Shown: piece after piece, positions 1 through 11,536 of the stretch
Position numbering within the stretch: the stretch's first letter is position 1
Layout: the number at the start of each line of letters is the position of its first letter
Source of the DNA: JAVKFY01 sp040223615
GTDB lineage: Bacteria; Pseudomonadota; Alphaproteobacteria; GCA-2731375
Assembly (NCBI GenBank): GCA_040223615.1
Contig: JAVKFY010000008.1
Coordinates: forward strand, 1 to 64,000
Direction: 5' to 3'
DNA: 64,000 nt
Made by a program: the position numbers and the translations under genes
Notes under the pieces: generated by a model
The model's input: the letters and a program-made list of their open reading frames with translations, nothing else
Told to the model about the DNA's origin: nothing
The model's database searches: none

Positions 1-1994
1 CGGCGGTGAACACGGCGCTGGCCAACCTGGCCTTCGTGCCGGCCGCGAACAACGACCAGGACACCACTATCGCGGTCAACATCGACGACGGCGACGAGGA
101 CGGCAGCGGACCGCTGACCGGGACCATCACGCTCGACGTGACGCCAGTGAACGACGCGCCGAGCGCGACCAACTTGACGTCGATCAGCAGCTACGCCGAG
201 GGCACCGCCAGCGTCGCCATCACCGACATCGTGGTCAGCGACGTCGACACCGGCGATCTGGTCACCGCGACCCTGACGCTGGCCGACACCGGCGCCGGCA
301 GCCTGACGGTCAACGATGGCGCCAGCTACGATGCCGACACCGGCGTGTGGTCTATCACCGGCACGGTCGCGGCGGTGAACACGGCGCTGGCCAACCTGGC
401 CTTCCTGCCGGCCACCGAGAACAACCAGGACACCACCATCGCGGTCAGCATCGACGACGGCGACGAGGACGGCGGCGGCCCGCTGACCGGCACCATCACG
501 CTCGACGTGACGCCGGTGAACGACGCGCCGAGCGCGACCAACCTGACCTCGACCAGCAACTACACCGAGGGCGCCGCCAGCGTCGCCATCACCGACATCG
601 TGGTCAGCGACATCGACACCGGCGATGTGGTCACCGCGACCCTGACCCTGGCCGACACGGCGGCCGGCAGCCTGACCGCCAACGACGGCGCCAGCTACGA
701 TGCCGGCACCGGCGTGTGGACCATCACCGCTGACACCGCCACGGTGAACACGGCGTTGGCCAACCTGGCCTTCTTGCCGGCCGCGAACAACGACCAGGAC
801 ACCACCATCGCAGTCAACATCGACGACGGCGACGAGGACGGCAGCGGACCGCTGACCGGGACCATCACGCTCAACGTGACGCCAGTGAACGACGCGCCGA
901 GCGCGACCAACCTGACTTCGATCAGCGGCTACGCCAAGGGCGCCGCCAGCGTCGCCATCGCCGACATCGTGGTCAGCGACATCGATAGCGATGAGATGAT
1001 CATCGCGATGCTGACGCTGGCCGATCCGAGCGCCGGCGCGCTTAGCGCGAATGATGGCGCAAGCTATGACGCCAGCACCGGCGTGTGGACCATCACTGGC
1101 AGCGTCACGGCGGTGAACACGGCGCTGGCCAACCTGGTCTTCCTGCCCGCCGTCGGCAACGAGGGGGACACGACCCTTTCGGTCAGCATCGACGACGGCG
1201 ACGAGGACGGCAGCGGGAAGATGACCGGCACAATCAGCCTGAACGTGCAACCGGCCGATACGCCAGTCGCCGCGGCGCCGAACGTCGAGCAGCCGACAGC
1301 ACCCGCCGCCGAAGCCGGAACGGAAGAACAGGACGAACCGGAGAGTGACGAGGCCGACGCTAACGACGAGGGCGACGCTAACGACGAGGCCGACGCTAAC
1401 GAGGAAACCGAGGGTACTGTCGACGACGTGCTGCCGACGACGGTGGATGCGACGCCGGCACCGGTGCCAGCCGTACTGCTACCGCCGGCCAGCGTGTTCC
1501 TGCTCGAAGTCGACTTGCCGGAGCTGACGGCGGCGACCGTCGAAGCATCGGAATCGGATCGGCGCGAACCAGAAGGGGCGCGCGCGGTGCAGCCAGCAGT
1601 GAAAATCAGCACTGCGCTCTCGCTGTTCGGTGAACTTCCGGCGCCTTCATCGTCGAACGCCTTTCTGCGCGACCTCAACGACATGCGCGAGCAACTGGCC
1701 CTTGAGAACAGCGACATCGGACGCATCGTCGTCGGCGGCCTCGGCGTTTCCGCGGGACTTTCGGTCGGCTATCTCGCCTGGCTGGTGCGCAGCGGCGTGC
1801 TACTGAGCAGCATGCTGTCGACGCTTCCTGCCTGGCGCTTCGTCGATCCCTTGCCGGTCTTGTCGGGGGTGCAGGGGTCGGCGGATGACGAGGACACCGA
1901 GACGCTGCAATCGATGGTCGAAGACAAGGCACCGCCGATGGATGCGGCGGACGAGGAGGTGGCGGAACGCCTGCCGCCGGAGGCCTCAGCGTGA
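1..1994 (+). CDS. Large cadherin/VCBS-like repeat surface protein, C-terminal part (5' truncated by window)
   Basis: The reading frame is already open at the first base, so only the last ~664 residues are present. About 415 residues are three and a bit copies of a ~123-residue unit with the signatures TLTLAD, NDGASYD, GVWTIT, NTALANL and VTPVNDAPSATNLT. The NDAP-type junction is typical of cadherin-like/VCBS domains in giant bacterial adhesins. After the repeats come an acidic Asp/Glu/Ala/Asn linker (about residues 440-480), a Pro/Ala-rich stretch and one likely membrane segment (about residues 575-600, GGLGVSAGLSVGYLAWLV) followed by a short acidic tail. A C-terminal membrane anchor instead of RTX repeats suggests retention at the cell envelope. 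The stop lies 13 bases before the proposed start of a hybrid histidine kinase, so the two are probably co-transcribed. The ligand is unknown. Confidence 0.8.
   Translation, partial: AVNTALANLAFVPAANNDQDTTIAVNIDDGDEDGSGPLTGTITLDVTPVNDAPSATNLTSISSYAEGTASVAITDIVVSDVDTGDLVTATLTLADTGAGSLTVNDGASYDADTGVWSITGTVAAVNTALANLAFLPATENNQDTTIAVSIDDGDEDGGGPLTGTITLDVTPVNDAPSATNLTSTSNYTEGAASVAITDIVVSDIDTGDVVTATLTLADTAAGSLTANDGASYDAGTGVWTITADTATVNTALANLAFLPAANNDQDTTIAVNIDDGDEDGSGPLTGTITLNVTPVNDAPSATNLTSISGYAKGAASVAIADIVVSDIDSDEMIIAMLTLADPSAGALSANDGASYDASTGVWTITGSVTAVNTALANLVFLPAVGNEGDTTLSVSIDDGDEDGSGKMTGTISLNVQPADTPVAAAPNVEQPTAPAAEAGTEEQDEPESDEADANDEGDANDEADANEETEGTVDDVLPTTVDATPAPVPAVLLPPASVFLLEVDLPELTAATVEASESDRREPEGARAVQPAVKISTALSLFGELPAPSSSNAFLRDLNDMREQLALENSDIGRIVVGGLGVSAGLSVGYLAWLVRSGVLLSSMLSTLPAWRFVDPLPVLSGVQGSADDEDTETLQSMVEDKAPPMDAADEEVAERLPPEASA
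3..1250 (+). repeat. Tandem 369-bp in-frame repeats (three full units and one partial)
   Basis: The motif encoding AVNTALANL recurs at 3, 372, 741 (with T for A) and 1110, an exact 369-bp (123-codon) period. Units are very similar at the DNA level, including third positions, as expected for repeats kept alike by recombination or recently duplicated. The fourth unit is more diverged and loses the NDAPSATNL end. The array continues upstream of the window. Confidence 0.9.
1347..1400 (+). repeat. Three 18-bp repeats encoding an acidic D-E-(A/G)-D-A-N linker
   Basis: Three consecutive 18-bp units, each starting gacgag and ending gacgctaac, encode DEADAN, DEGDAN, DEADAN. They form the acidic linker between the cadherin-like repeats and the membrane segment of the surface protein. 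Such arrays readily change copy number by slippage. Confidence 0.85.
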
Positions 1995-2007
1995 GCCGGG
2001 GGCTGGT

Positions 2008-4952
<2,945 letters not shown>

Positions 4953-4968
<16 letters not shown>

Positions 4969-6782
4969 AAGCCATGCAGCAAAGCGACGATCGCCGGCCC
5001 AATCTGCTGGTGAGGCCCGCGCACGACGTCGCGGATTCCGCGGACGCCTTCGATCAGTTGCAGTCAGCGCACATCGTCATGGTCGACGACGAGCCGATCA
5101 TGCTGGAGATCACTGCGACGCTGCTGGAGGACGCGGGCTACAGCAACTTCTCGGCGATCGAGGACTCCAGCCAAGCCATGGACATACTGACCCAGGGCCG
5201 GCCGGACATTCTACTGCTCGATCTGGTGATGCCGGATGTCGACGGATTCGCTATCCTCGAAGGCGTCCGCAACAGTAGCGAACTCGAGCATCTGCCGGTC
5301 ATCGTGCTTACATCGTCGAGCGATCCGGCCGACAAGCTACGGGCACTGTCGCTCGGCGCCACTGATTTCCTCGCAAAGCCCGTCGATGCTAGCGAGCTGG
5401 CATTGCGCGTACGCAACACGCTGGCGGCCAAGGCGTACCAAGACCAGCTCGCCTACTACGACAACCTTACCGGATTGCCCAACCGCCGCCAGTTCCTCAG
5501 TCTTCTCGAATGGGGTCTGAAGCGCGCACTGCGCGATGGCACAAGTCTGGCCGTCTTGCATGTCGCCCTAGACAATTTGCGCGGCATCAGCGACACGGTC
5601 GGGCCGGCCTTGGCTGACGAGATACTCAAGGTCGCGGCAGAGCGGGTCTCGGCAGCATTACGCGACAGCGATATCCTGTCGCATACGACGGAGCGCGATG
5701 GCGATCGCTACGCCGCGCGCTTCGGCAGCGACGACTTCTCGGTCGCCCTGACGGGCGTCGACAGCGTGGTAGCACCTGCCGTCGTGACTCGGCGACTGCT
5801 ACAGGCGCTTAAATCGCCGGTCACGCTGGACGGTCACGACTACTTCCTGATCTGCTCGATCGGTATCGCCGTGTTTCCGCAAGATGGCGACAGTGTCGAT
5901 GGAATCGTGCGGAATGCCAGTGCCGCATGCGATCACGCCAGGTCCATCGCCGGCGAGCGGTACTGCTTCTTCTCGCGTGACATGAACGAGCGGTCGAGTC
6001 AGCGCATGCGGCTCGAATCTAAGTTGCGCCGGGCGCTGTCGAATGGCGAGCTTCGGCCGATCTACCAGCCAAAGGTGGCCGTCGACAGCGGACAGATTGC
6101 CGGGATGGAGTGCCTGCTCCGGTGGAGCCATCCGGAGGACGGCAGTATCTCTCCGGCGACCTTCATACCGGTGGCCGAGGAGACTGGTCTGATCGTCGAG
6201 ATCGGCGAGTGGATCCTCGAACGTGCCTGTGAGCATGCTAAGCAACTGCACCACGACGGCGGGGACGCGCTCAAGGTGGCCGTTAACGTTTCCGGGCGCC
6301 AACTACTCGACCAGAACTTTAAGAAGGCTCTGAGCGCGGCACTCCGCCATACCGGATTGGATCCCAGCTGCCTTGTTCTCGAGATCACCGAATCGATCAT
6401 TATGGATGATATCGATTCGAGCGTGCGGCTGCTGAACGAGATCAAGAACACCGGGGTACGCATCTCGATCGACGACTTCGGCACCGGCTATTCGTCGCTG
6501 AGTTACCTGAAGAAGCTGCCGATCGATGAGCTCAAGATCGACCAGTCCTTTGTCAAAGACATACCTGAAAGCAAGGATGACATCGCCATCGTTCGCGCCA
6601 TAGTAATGATGGCGAAAAGCCTTGGCCTGAGCGTGGTATGCGAGGGCATTGAGACAGCCGAGCAGATGGCGCTCTTGAAGACGATCAACTGCGACTTGGC
6701 GCAAGGCTACTACCTGAGCCGACCGCTGGAATTCGCCGACCTGCTCGGCTTCGTGCGAGCAGACACGGCATCTGGTCGTTGA
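4953..6782 (+). CDS. Receiver-GGDEF(degenerate)-EAL response regulator, likely c-di-GMP phosphodiesterase
   Basis: 609 residues, starting 16 bp inside the kinase gene. An N-terminal receiver (about 45-160) has phospho-acceptor Asp90 in LLLDLVMPDVDG and a FLAKP lysine. A GGDEF-family domain follows (about 175-335), but its signature reads GSDDF (258-262), so cyclase activity is doubtful and it may be regulatory. The EAL domain (about 360-600) reads ECL at Glu386-Leu388 and keeps the other catalytic and metal-binding motifs: NVSGRQL, LEITES, DDFGTGYSSL, DELKID, CEGIET and QGYYLSRPL. It is therefore probably an active cyclic-di-GMP phosphodiesterase controlled by phosphorylation from the adjacent kinase. 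Reduced c-di-GMP could control the surface repeat protein encoded upstream; that link is inference. Confidence 0.9.
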
Positions 6783-6784
6783 CG

Positions 6785-6803
6785 CGTACGCGCTTGGCGT
6801 ACG
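6785..6803 (+). terminator. Candidate terminator hairpin after the c-di-GMP operon
   Basis: A perfect 7-bp stem (CGTACGC / GCGTACG) with a 5-base loop lies 3 bp after the stop of the EAL gene and is followed by ttcgtt. It sits in the convergent gap with the minus-strand binding-protein gene. The T-run is poor, so the call is tentative. Confidence 0.4.
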
Positions 6804-6873
6804 TTCGTTGGCGTTGCACGGCACTTGGGCGATCAGATAGTCCGTTTCCGGCGTTGACGTCGCGCTGGGCCGT

Positions 6874-8049
6874 CTAGAATTTGCAATCGCTCTCCGGCTT
6901 GTCGATGCCGAGCGTGTCGAGGTTGTTGGTGCGGTGCAGGAAGCCGTCGATCGGCGCGCGCGCGACCACCCAGATGTCGCTCGCCAGCAGGATCGGCTGG
7001 CGGAGCTGGTTGTTCCAGGGCCGGAAGCTGGCGACCGCGCCCTTGAACACGTCGAGCTCGAAGTCGGGCCCGCGCAGGTACGCGTCGAGCGTGGCGAAAT
7101 CGGTCGCGCCGGTCTGCTGCACGCCGGCGAAAATCGCCTTCACGCCGGCCCAGGCGGCCCAGTCGACGCTGTCCATCGGCCGCTTGGCGACCTTGAGGAA
7201 CCGCTTGGAGAGTTGCGGCGCGCCGTGCCGCTCCCAGCTCCAGTGCCAGGCGACGGCGCCGAGCCCGGCGGCACCGGCCACGAGCTGCGGCTTGGCGGTC
7301 GCATAGGGCACGCCGCGTGCGAACTCGCCGTCGCTGTCGGCGACGAAGACCACGTCGTGGTCGTCCTGGCCGGTGAGCAGCGTGGCGTTGTTCCGGTCGC
7401 GCTCGCGGGGATCGTTGGAGAGCACGAAGGGCCGGCGCTCGACCACGTCCAAGCCATACTTGCGCGCCGATGCAGCAAAGCGGTCGGCGAAGCGCACGTC
7501 GGCCTCGCCAGGGCCCTGCAGGACCAGCACGTCGCGCCATTTCCGCTGTGCCAGGTACTGCGCCAGTGCGTCCATCTGCATGGCCAGGCTGGGGACGACA
7601 TGCATCAGGTGCGGCTGACAGTCGGCTCCGCGCAGCCGGTCGTCATCGGCGCTGACGTTGAACAGCAGGATGTCCTGATCCCGGGTCTGTCGCGCGATCG
7701 TCGTCGCGGCGTCGGCCGGCAGGTCGAGCAGGAACAGGCGGGTGCCGGCGGCCTGCATCCGCGTCACCTGCTCAAGCAGGGCCGCGGTGGAGCGCTCGCG
7801 CACCCGTGCCAGCTTCAGTTCCACGCCCGCCGCGGCGGCCGGAAATTTCAGCTCGCGAACTGCCGTGACGGCACCGTGATACGGTCGGCCGAGCGGTTGC
7901 AGCAGGTAGCGCGCTTCGGCGCGTGCGGCGCTGTAGCGCCGGTCGCCGCCAAGCTCCAGGTAGCCGATCGTCAGTTCCGCCGCGACGGTGGCAGGCGCCA
8001 GCCAGAACAGCCAGGCGACGGATACCAGAACGGCGAGGGCGCGGCGCAT
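6874..8049 (-). CDS. Periplasmic binding protein of the PQQ alcohol dehydrogenase-associated ABC system (LutA-like)
   Basis: 391 residues. An N-terminal signal peptide (about 1-24, ending ATVAAE) is followed by a type I periplasmic binding fold related to branched-chain amino-acid receptors: ELTIGYLELGGDRRYS near the start, then ASDIWVVARAPIDGFLH near the end. This matches the family named 'ABC transporter substrate-binding protein, PQQ-dependent alcohol dehydrogenase system'. It lies 5 bp downstream of the beta-propeller gene and diverges from the ATPase/permease pair. In Methylorubrum extorquens a comparable set (lut genes) carries lanthanides into the cytoplasm, so metal or metallophore binding is a reasonable but untested inference. 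The protein ends DCKF. Confidence 0.8.
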   Translation of the reverse strand: MRRALAVLVSVAWLFWLAPATVAAELTIGYLELGGDRRYSAARAEARYLLQPLGRPYHGAVTAVRELKFPAAAAGVELKLARVRERSTAALLEQVTRMQAAGTRLFLLDLPADAATTIARQTRDQDILLFNVSADDDRLRGADCQPHLMHVVPSLAMQMDALAQYLAQRKWRDVLVLQGPGEADVRFADRFAASARKYGLDVVERRPFVLSNDPRERDRNNATLLTGQDDHDVVFVADSDGEFARGVPYATAKPQLVAGAAGLGAVAWHWSWERHGAPQLSKRFLKVAKRPMDSVDWAAWAGVKAIFAGVQQTGATDFATLDAYLRGPDFELDVFKGAVASFRPWNNQLRQPILLASDIWVVARAPIDGFLHRTNNLDTLGIDKPESDCKF

Positions 8050-8054
8050 CCCGT

Positions 8055-9146
8055 TCAGTCGTCGATCAGGACGGTGTGCGGAACGCGCCCGACACGGATC
8101 GAGGTGATCGCCTTGCGTTTCGCCATGTCGATCACCGTGATGTCGTCGCTGAGGCCATTGGCAACGTAGAGCCTGGTATTGTCGCGGCTCAGCGTGGCGT
8201 TCCAGGCGCGCTTGCCGACCAGCACATAGGCCTCGATCTCGCGGCTGGCGATGTCGACGAAAGCGACGTGGTTGGCGCGGCCCAACGCCACGACGGCGGT
8301 GCGGCCGTCGGCGGTCATGGTGATGCCGACCGGGGTCACGTCCTCGCGGCGCATGCCGCGCGGCAGGAAGTCGATCTCCGCGACCTTGCCGTAGCCGTCG
8401 GTGTCGAGCACCGTGACCGAGCCACTGAGCTCGTTGGACACCCAGAGTTGCTTGCGATCGGCGGTGAGCGCCATGCGCCGCGGCCGGTTGCCGACCACCA
8501 CATTGTGCACGATCTCGCTGCCGGCGACGTCGACCACGTGCACCATGTTGGCGACTTCGGAGGTGACATAGACGACGTTGCCGTCGGGATGCGCCAGGAT
8601 GCCTTCGGGCTCCTCGCCGACCTCGATCACCGTCATGCCGGCCACTTTCTCCTCGTCGCCATCGCCGGCTTCTTTGTCGTCGTCTTCCTCGTCGTCGTCA
8701 TCCTGCGACGGCGCTGCGACATCGAGCGACGGCGTCTCCTCGCGCTCCTCGCGGTGGCGGGCCAGGTCGAGGATGCCGAGCTTGGCGTCATCCTCCAGCG
8801 AGATGTACATGGTCTTGCCGTCGCCGCTGAGGTCAAACAGCTCCGGGTCGTCGATGCCGGCCATGCGGTCGACCAGTGCCAGCGTCACCACGTCGATCAC
8901 GTCGATGGCGTTGCCGTCGCCACAGGCGACGTAGATCAGCGAACGGTCCGGGCTGAACTGCAGGTGGCGCGGCCGCGCCGCCGTGCCGATCGTGGCGACG
9001 ACCTCGTAGGTCTTGCCGTCCAGTACGGTGACGGCGTTGTCCTTTTCGCTGCTGACGAAGATCAGTCCGGTGTCCTTGGCGGTGGCGGACCCAGCGGCGG
9101 CCAGCAACATCGCGGACAGGGCCAGGGCAAGCGCGTGACGGCGCAT
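8055..9146 (-). CDS. Exported YVTN-type beta-propeller protein of the PQQ-associated system, with acidic insertion
   Basis: 363 residues from ATG 9146, chosen because it has a GGAGAA ribosome site and begins a clear signal peptide (MRRHALALALSAMLLAAAGSATA). YVTN/YncE-like blades recur with patterns such as IYVACGDGNAIDVID, VVYVTSEVANMVHVVD, LWVSNELSGSVTVLD and LYVANGLSDDITVID. This agrees with the 'PQQ-dependent catabolism-associated beta-propeller' family. Unusually, one blade carries a run of Asp/Glu (QDDDDEEDDDKEAGDGDEEK, encoded near 8650-8710) that would form an exposed acidic loop able to bind di- or trivalent cations. Five bases separate it from the binding-protein gene, so they form one transcript. 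The function is unknown; accessory metal binding is inference. Confidence 0.82.
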   Translation of the reverse strand: MRRHALALALSAMLLAAAGSATAKDTGLIFVSSEKDNAVTVLDGKTYEVVATIGTAARPRHLQFSPDRSLIYVACGDGNAIDVIDVVTLALVDRMAGIDDPELFDLSGDGKTMYISLEDDAKLGILDLARHREEREETPSLDVAAPSQDDDDEEDDDKEAGDGDEEKVAGMTVIEVGEEPEGILAHPDGNVVYVTSEVANMVHVVDVAGSEIVHNVVVGNRPRRMALTADRKQLWVSNELSGSVTVLDTDGYGKVAEIDFLPRGMRREDVTPVGITMTADGRTAVVALGRANHVAFVDIASREIEAYVLVGKRAWNATLSRDNTRLYVANGLSDDITVIDMAKRKAITSIRVGRVPHTVLIDD

Positions 9147-9256
9147 CGGCGTTCTCCCATTTATCATTGTCGTCATACTGGCTTTGCTGCGAGCAGTTCG
9201 CAATGTTCCGCTTGCCGACGGCTGCCGCTATGCTGCGCCGGGCGAGGGAGAAACGC
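9147..9256. promoter_or_regulatory. Divergent control region of the PQQ-associated transport genes
   Basis: This 110-bp gap separates the minus-strand propeller/binding-protein pair from the plus-strand ATPase/permease pair, so both promoters should lie here. The Shine-Dalgarno sites are visible (GGAGAA for the minus gene; gagggagaaa before GTG 9257). I could not identify convincing -35/-10 pairs or an operator. Confidence 0.4.
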
Positions 9257-9988
9257 GTGTCGGCATTGTCGATCGAGGGACTGAGCTACGGCTTCGGGGC
9301 AGGCGCCTTCGCCTTGAAGGATCTCGACGTCGACATCGTCGAGGGCTCCTTCACCGTCCTGCTCGGTCCGAATGGCGCCGGCAAGACCACGTTGTTCAAT
9401 CTCGTGACGCGGCTGTTCGATGCCAAGGACGGCACCATCTCGATCTTCGGCCATGACGTGCGGCGGCAACCGTTGGCGGCGCTGGCGGCCATCGGCGTTG
9501 TGTTCCAGCAGCCGACCCTCGATCTCGACCTGTCGGTGATCCAGAACCTTTACTATCACGGCGCGCTGCATGGCCTGTCGCGGCGCGAGGTTCGCCGGCG
9601 CGCCGAGGCGGAACTGGGGCGGCTGGAGATGGCCGATCGCATGAGCGAGAAGGTGCGCAAGCTGAACGGCGGCCACCGCCGCCGCGTCGAGATCGCCCGC
9701 GCGCTATTGCACCGGCCGCGCCTGCTGCTGCTCGACGAGCCGACGGTCGGGCTCGACGTGCCGGCGCGCAAGGCCATCGTCGCCCACGTCCACGCGCTGG
9801 CCCGTGAACAGGGGTTGTCGGTGCTGTGGGCTACGCACCTGATCGACGAGGTCGAGGCTGACGACCGGTTGCTGGTGCTGCATCGTGGCGCACTGAGGGC
9901 CAGCGGCACCGTCGCCGAAATTCTTTCAGAGCAGCAGGCGGAGACGGTCGGCGACGCGTTCGAGCGTCTGACGGCGAAGGCGGCATGA
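9257..9988 (+). CDS. ABC transporter ATP-binding protein, PQQ alcohol dehydrogenase-associated (LutE-like)
   Basis: 243 residues from GTG 9257, preceded by gagggag; the frame stays open back to 9167, but that part has no ABC similarity and would overlap the divergent promoter. Walker A is GPNGAGKTT (37-45), the Q-loop is VFQQPTLD, Walker B is LLLLDEPTVGLD and the H-loop is ATHLIDE. The signature motif is LNGGH instead of LSGGQ. It overlaps the permease by ATGA, so the two are translationally coupled. It energises transport with the 270-residue membrane protein and presumably the divergently encoded binding protein. Confidence 0.87.
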   Translation: MSALSIEGLSYGFGAGAFALKDLDVDIVEGSFTVLLGPNGAGKTTLFNLVTRLFDAKDGTISIFGHDVRRQPLAALAAIGVVFQQPTLDLDLSVIQNLYYHGALHGLSRREVRRRAEAELGRLEMADRMSEKVRKLNGGHRRRVEIARALLHRPRLLLLDEPTVGLDVPARKAIVAHVHALAREQGLSVLWATHLIDEVEADDRLLVLHRGALRASGTVAEILSEQQAETVGDAFERLTAKAA

Positions 9989-10797
9989 GCGGCGCCCGGC
10001 ACTACATGCGCGGCGCCGGCGGCATCGTGCTGCGCGAGGCTTTGCGGTTCCTGCACCAGCGCGAACGGTTCGTCGCCGCGCTGGTCCGGCCGCTGGTCTG
10101 GCTGGTGGTGTTCGCCGCCGGCTTCCGCAACGTGCTGGGCGTGTCGATCGTCGAGCCGTACGAGACCTACATCCTCTACGAGGTCTACATCGTGCCCGGC
10201 CTGATCGGCATGGTGCAGCTTTTCAACGGCATGCAGAGCTCGCTGTCGATGGTCTACGACCGGGAAATGGGCAATATGCGCACGCTGCTGGTGAGCCCGT
10301 TGCCGCGCTGGTACCTGCTGCTTTCCAAGCTGCTGGCTGGAACCGCGGTGTCGCTGTTCCAGGTCTACGCCTTCCTGATCTTCGCGGTGCTGCTCGGCGT
10401 CGACCTGCCGCTGATGGGGTTCGTCACGGTGCTACCGGCGCTGATCCTGAGCGGGCTGATGCTGGGTGCGTTGGGGATGCTGCTGTCGTCGTTCATCAAG
10501 CAGCTGGAGAACTTCGCCGGGATCATGAACTTCGTGATCTTCCCGATGTTCTTCCTGTCGACCGCGCTCTACCCGCTGTGGCGCATGCAGGAGGCGAGCA
10601 TCGTGCTCTACCGCATCTGCGCCGTGAATCCGTTCACCCACGCGGTCGAGATGATCCGCCATGCGCTCTACCAGCAGCTTGACCCGCTCGCCGTGCTGGC
10701 GGTGCTGGGCGCGCTGGTGGTGTTCGCGGTGGGCGCCGTTTACGGCTACGACCCGTCGCGCGGCATGCTGACCCGCCGCGGCGGCCCGGGCGGTTAG
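9985..10797 (+). CDS. ABC-2 type permease of the PQQ-associated system (PedC/LutF-like)
   Basis: 270 residues with about six membrane segments of the ABC-2 type, for example LVRPLVWLVVFAAGFRN near residue 30, then VYAFLIFAVLLGVDLPL and NFAGIMNFVIFPMFFLSTAL. The motif between segments 2 and 3 (MVYDREMGNMRTLLVSPLPRW) is characteristic of this family. Overlap with the ATPase by four bases shows coupling. The closest named family is the alcohol ABC transporter permease PedC. Pairing an ABC-2 permease, usually an exporter fold, with a periplasmic binding protein is unusual and is a hallmark of this PQQ-associated set. Confidence 0.85.
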   Translation: MSGARHYMRGAGGIVLREALRFLHQRERFVAALVRPLVWLVVFAAGFRNVLGVSIVEPYETYILYEVYIVPGLIGMVQLFNGMQSSLSMVYDREMGNMRTLLVSPLPRWYLLLSKLLAGTAVSLFQVYAFLIFAVLLGVDLPLMGFVTVLPALILSGLMLGALGMLLSSFIKQLENFAGIMNFVIFPMFFLSTALYPLWRMQEASIVLYRICAVNPFTHAVEMIRHALYQQLDPLAVLAVLGALVVFAVGAVYGYDPSRGMLTRRGGPGG

Positions 10798-10819
10798 GCC
10801 GCGCCGAACAAGACGAGGC

Positions 10820-11536
10820 CTATGCTGGTTGCGCCGCGCGCAGACGGACTAGTGCCGGCTGCAGCCAGCCCTCATCGAACCGCGCCGCCCGCTCGCCCTG
10901 CAGCCGGACCTCGGTGACGACCGTGCCCGGGGCGGCCGACAGGAACACCACGCGGTCGGCCAGCAGCGCCGCCTCGCGCAGGTCGTGGGTGACGAACAGC
11001 GCCGTGGTCGGCCTGGCCTGCAGCACCGTCTGCAGTTCGCGGCGCAGTTCGTCGGCGCCCTTCTGGTCCAGCGAGGCGAAGGGTTCGTCGAGCAGCAGCA
11101 AAGCCGGCTCGACCACCATCGCGCGGGCCAGCGCCACGCGTCGAGCCAGCCCGCCGGAGAGTTGGCCGGGATAGTGATCGCGATGCGCGGCCAGGCCGGT
11201 TGCCGCCAGCACCGCGTCGACCCGCGCATCGACATCCTCGGTCAGCACCAGGGCGAGGTTCTGCGCCACCGTCATCCAGGGCAGCAGGCGCGGGTTCTGG
11301 AACACAACGCCGATGGCCGGGCGTGGACCGTCGAAGTCGACCGTGCCCTCGAAGTCGGAATCCAGGCCGGCGACGATGGTCATCAAGGTGGTCTTGCCGC
11401 AACCCGACGGGCCGAACAGGCACACCATCTCCTGCGCCGCGATGTCGAGTTGCAGGTCGCGCAGCGCCAGCCGGTCGCCGCCGGCCGGATCGGGATGGCG
11501 TTTGGCGGCGATATCGAGGCGCACACTTTGGCTCAT
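10820..11536 (-). CDS. ABC importer ATP-binding protein (nitrate/sulfonate/taurine type)
   Basis: 238 residues from ATG 11536. Walker A is GPSGCGKTT (42-50), the Q-loop is VFQNPRLLPWMT, the signature is LSGGLARRVALARA, Walker B is LLLLDEPFASLD and the H-loop is FVTHDLREA. The LPWMT context and short length are typical of SsuB/TauB/NrtD-type importers. It overlaps the permease by ATGA and ends the three-gene operon binding protein-permease-ATPase, convergent with the ABC-2 permease. The substrate cannot be read from the sequence. Confidence 0.88.
   Translation of the reverse strand: MSQSVRLDIAAKRHPDPAGGDRLALRDLQLDIAAQEMVCLFGPSGCGKTTLMTIVAGLDSDFEGTVDFDGPRPAIGVVFQNPRLLPWMTVAQNLALVLTEDVDARVDAVLAATGLAAHRDHYPGQLSGGLARRVALARAMVVEPALLLLDEPFASLDQKGADELRRELQTVLQARPTTALFVTHDLREAALLADRVVFLSAAPGTVVTEVRLQGERAARFDEGWLQPALVRLRAAQPA

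Noticed and set aside
5715..5745. Active diguanylate cyclase in the REC-GGDEF-EAL protein
   Set aside because: The signature is GSDDF, lacking the second Gly and the Glu position needed for catalysis.
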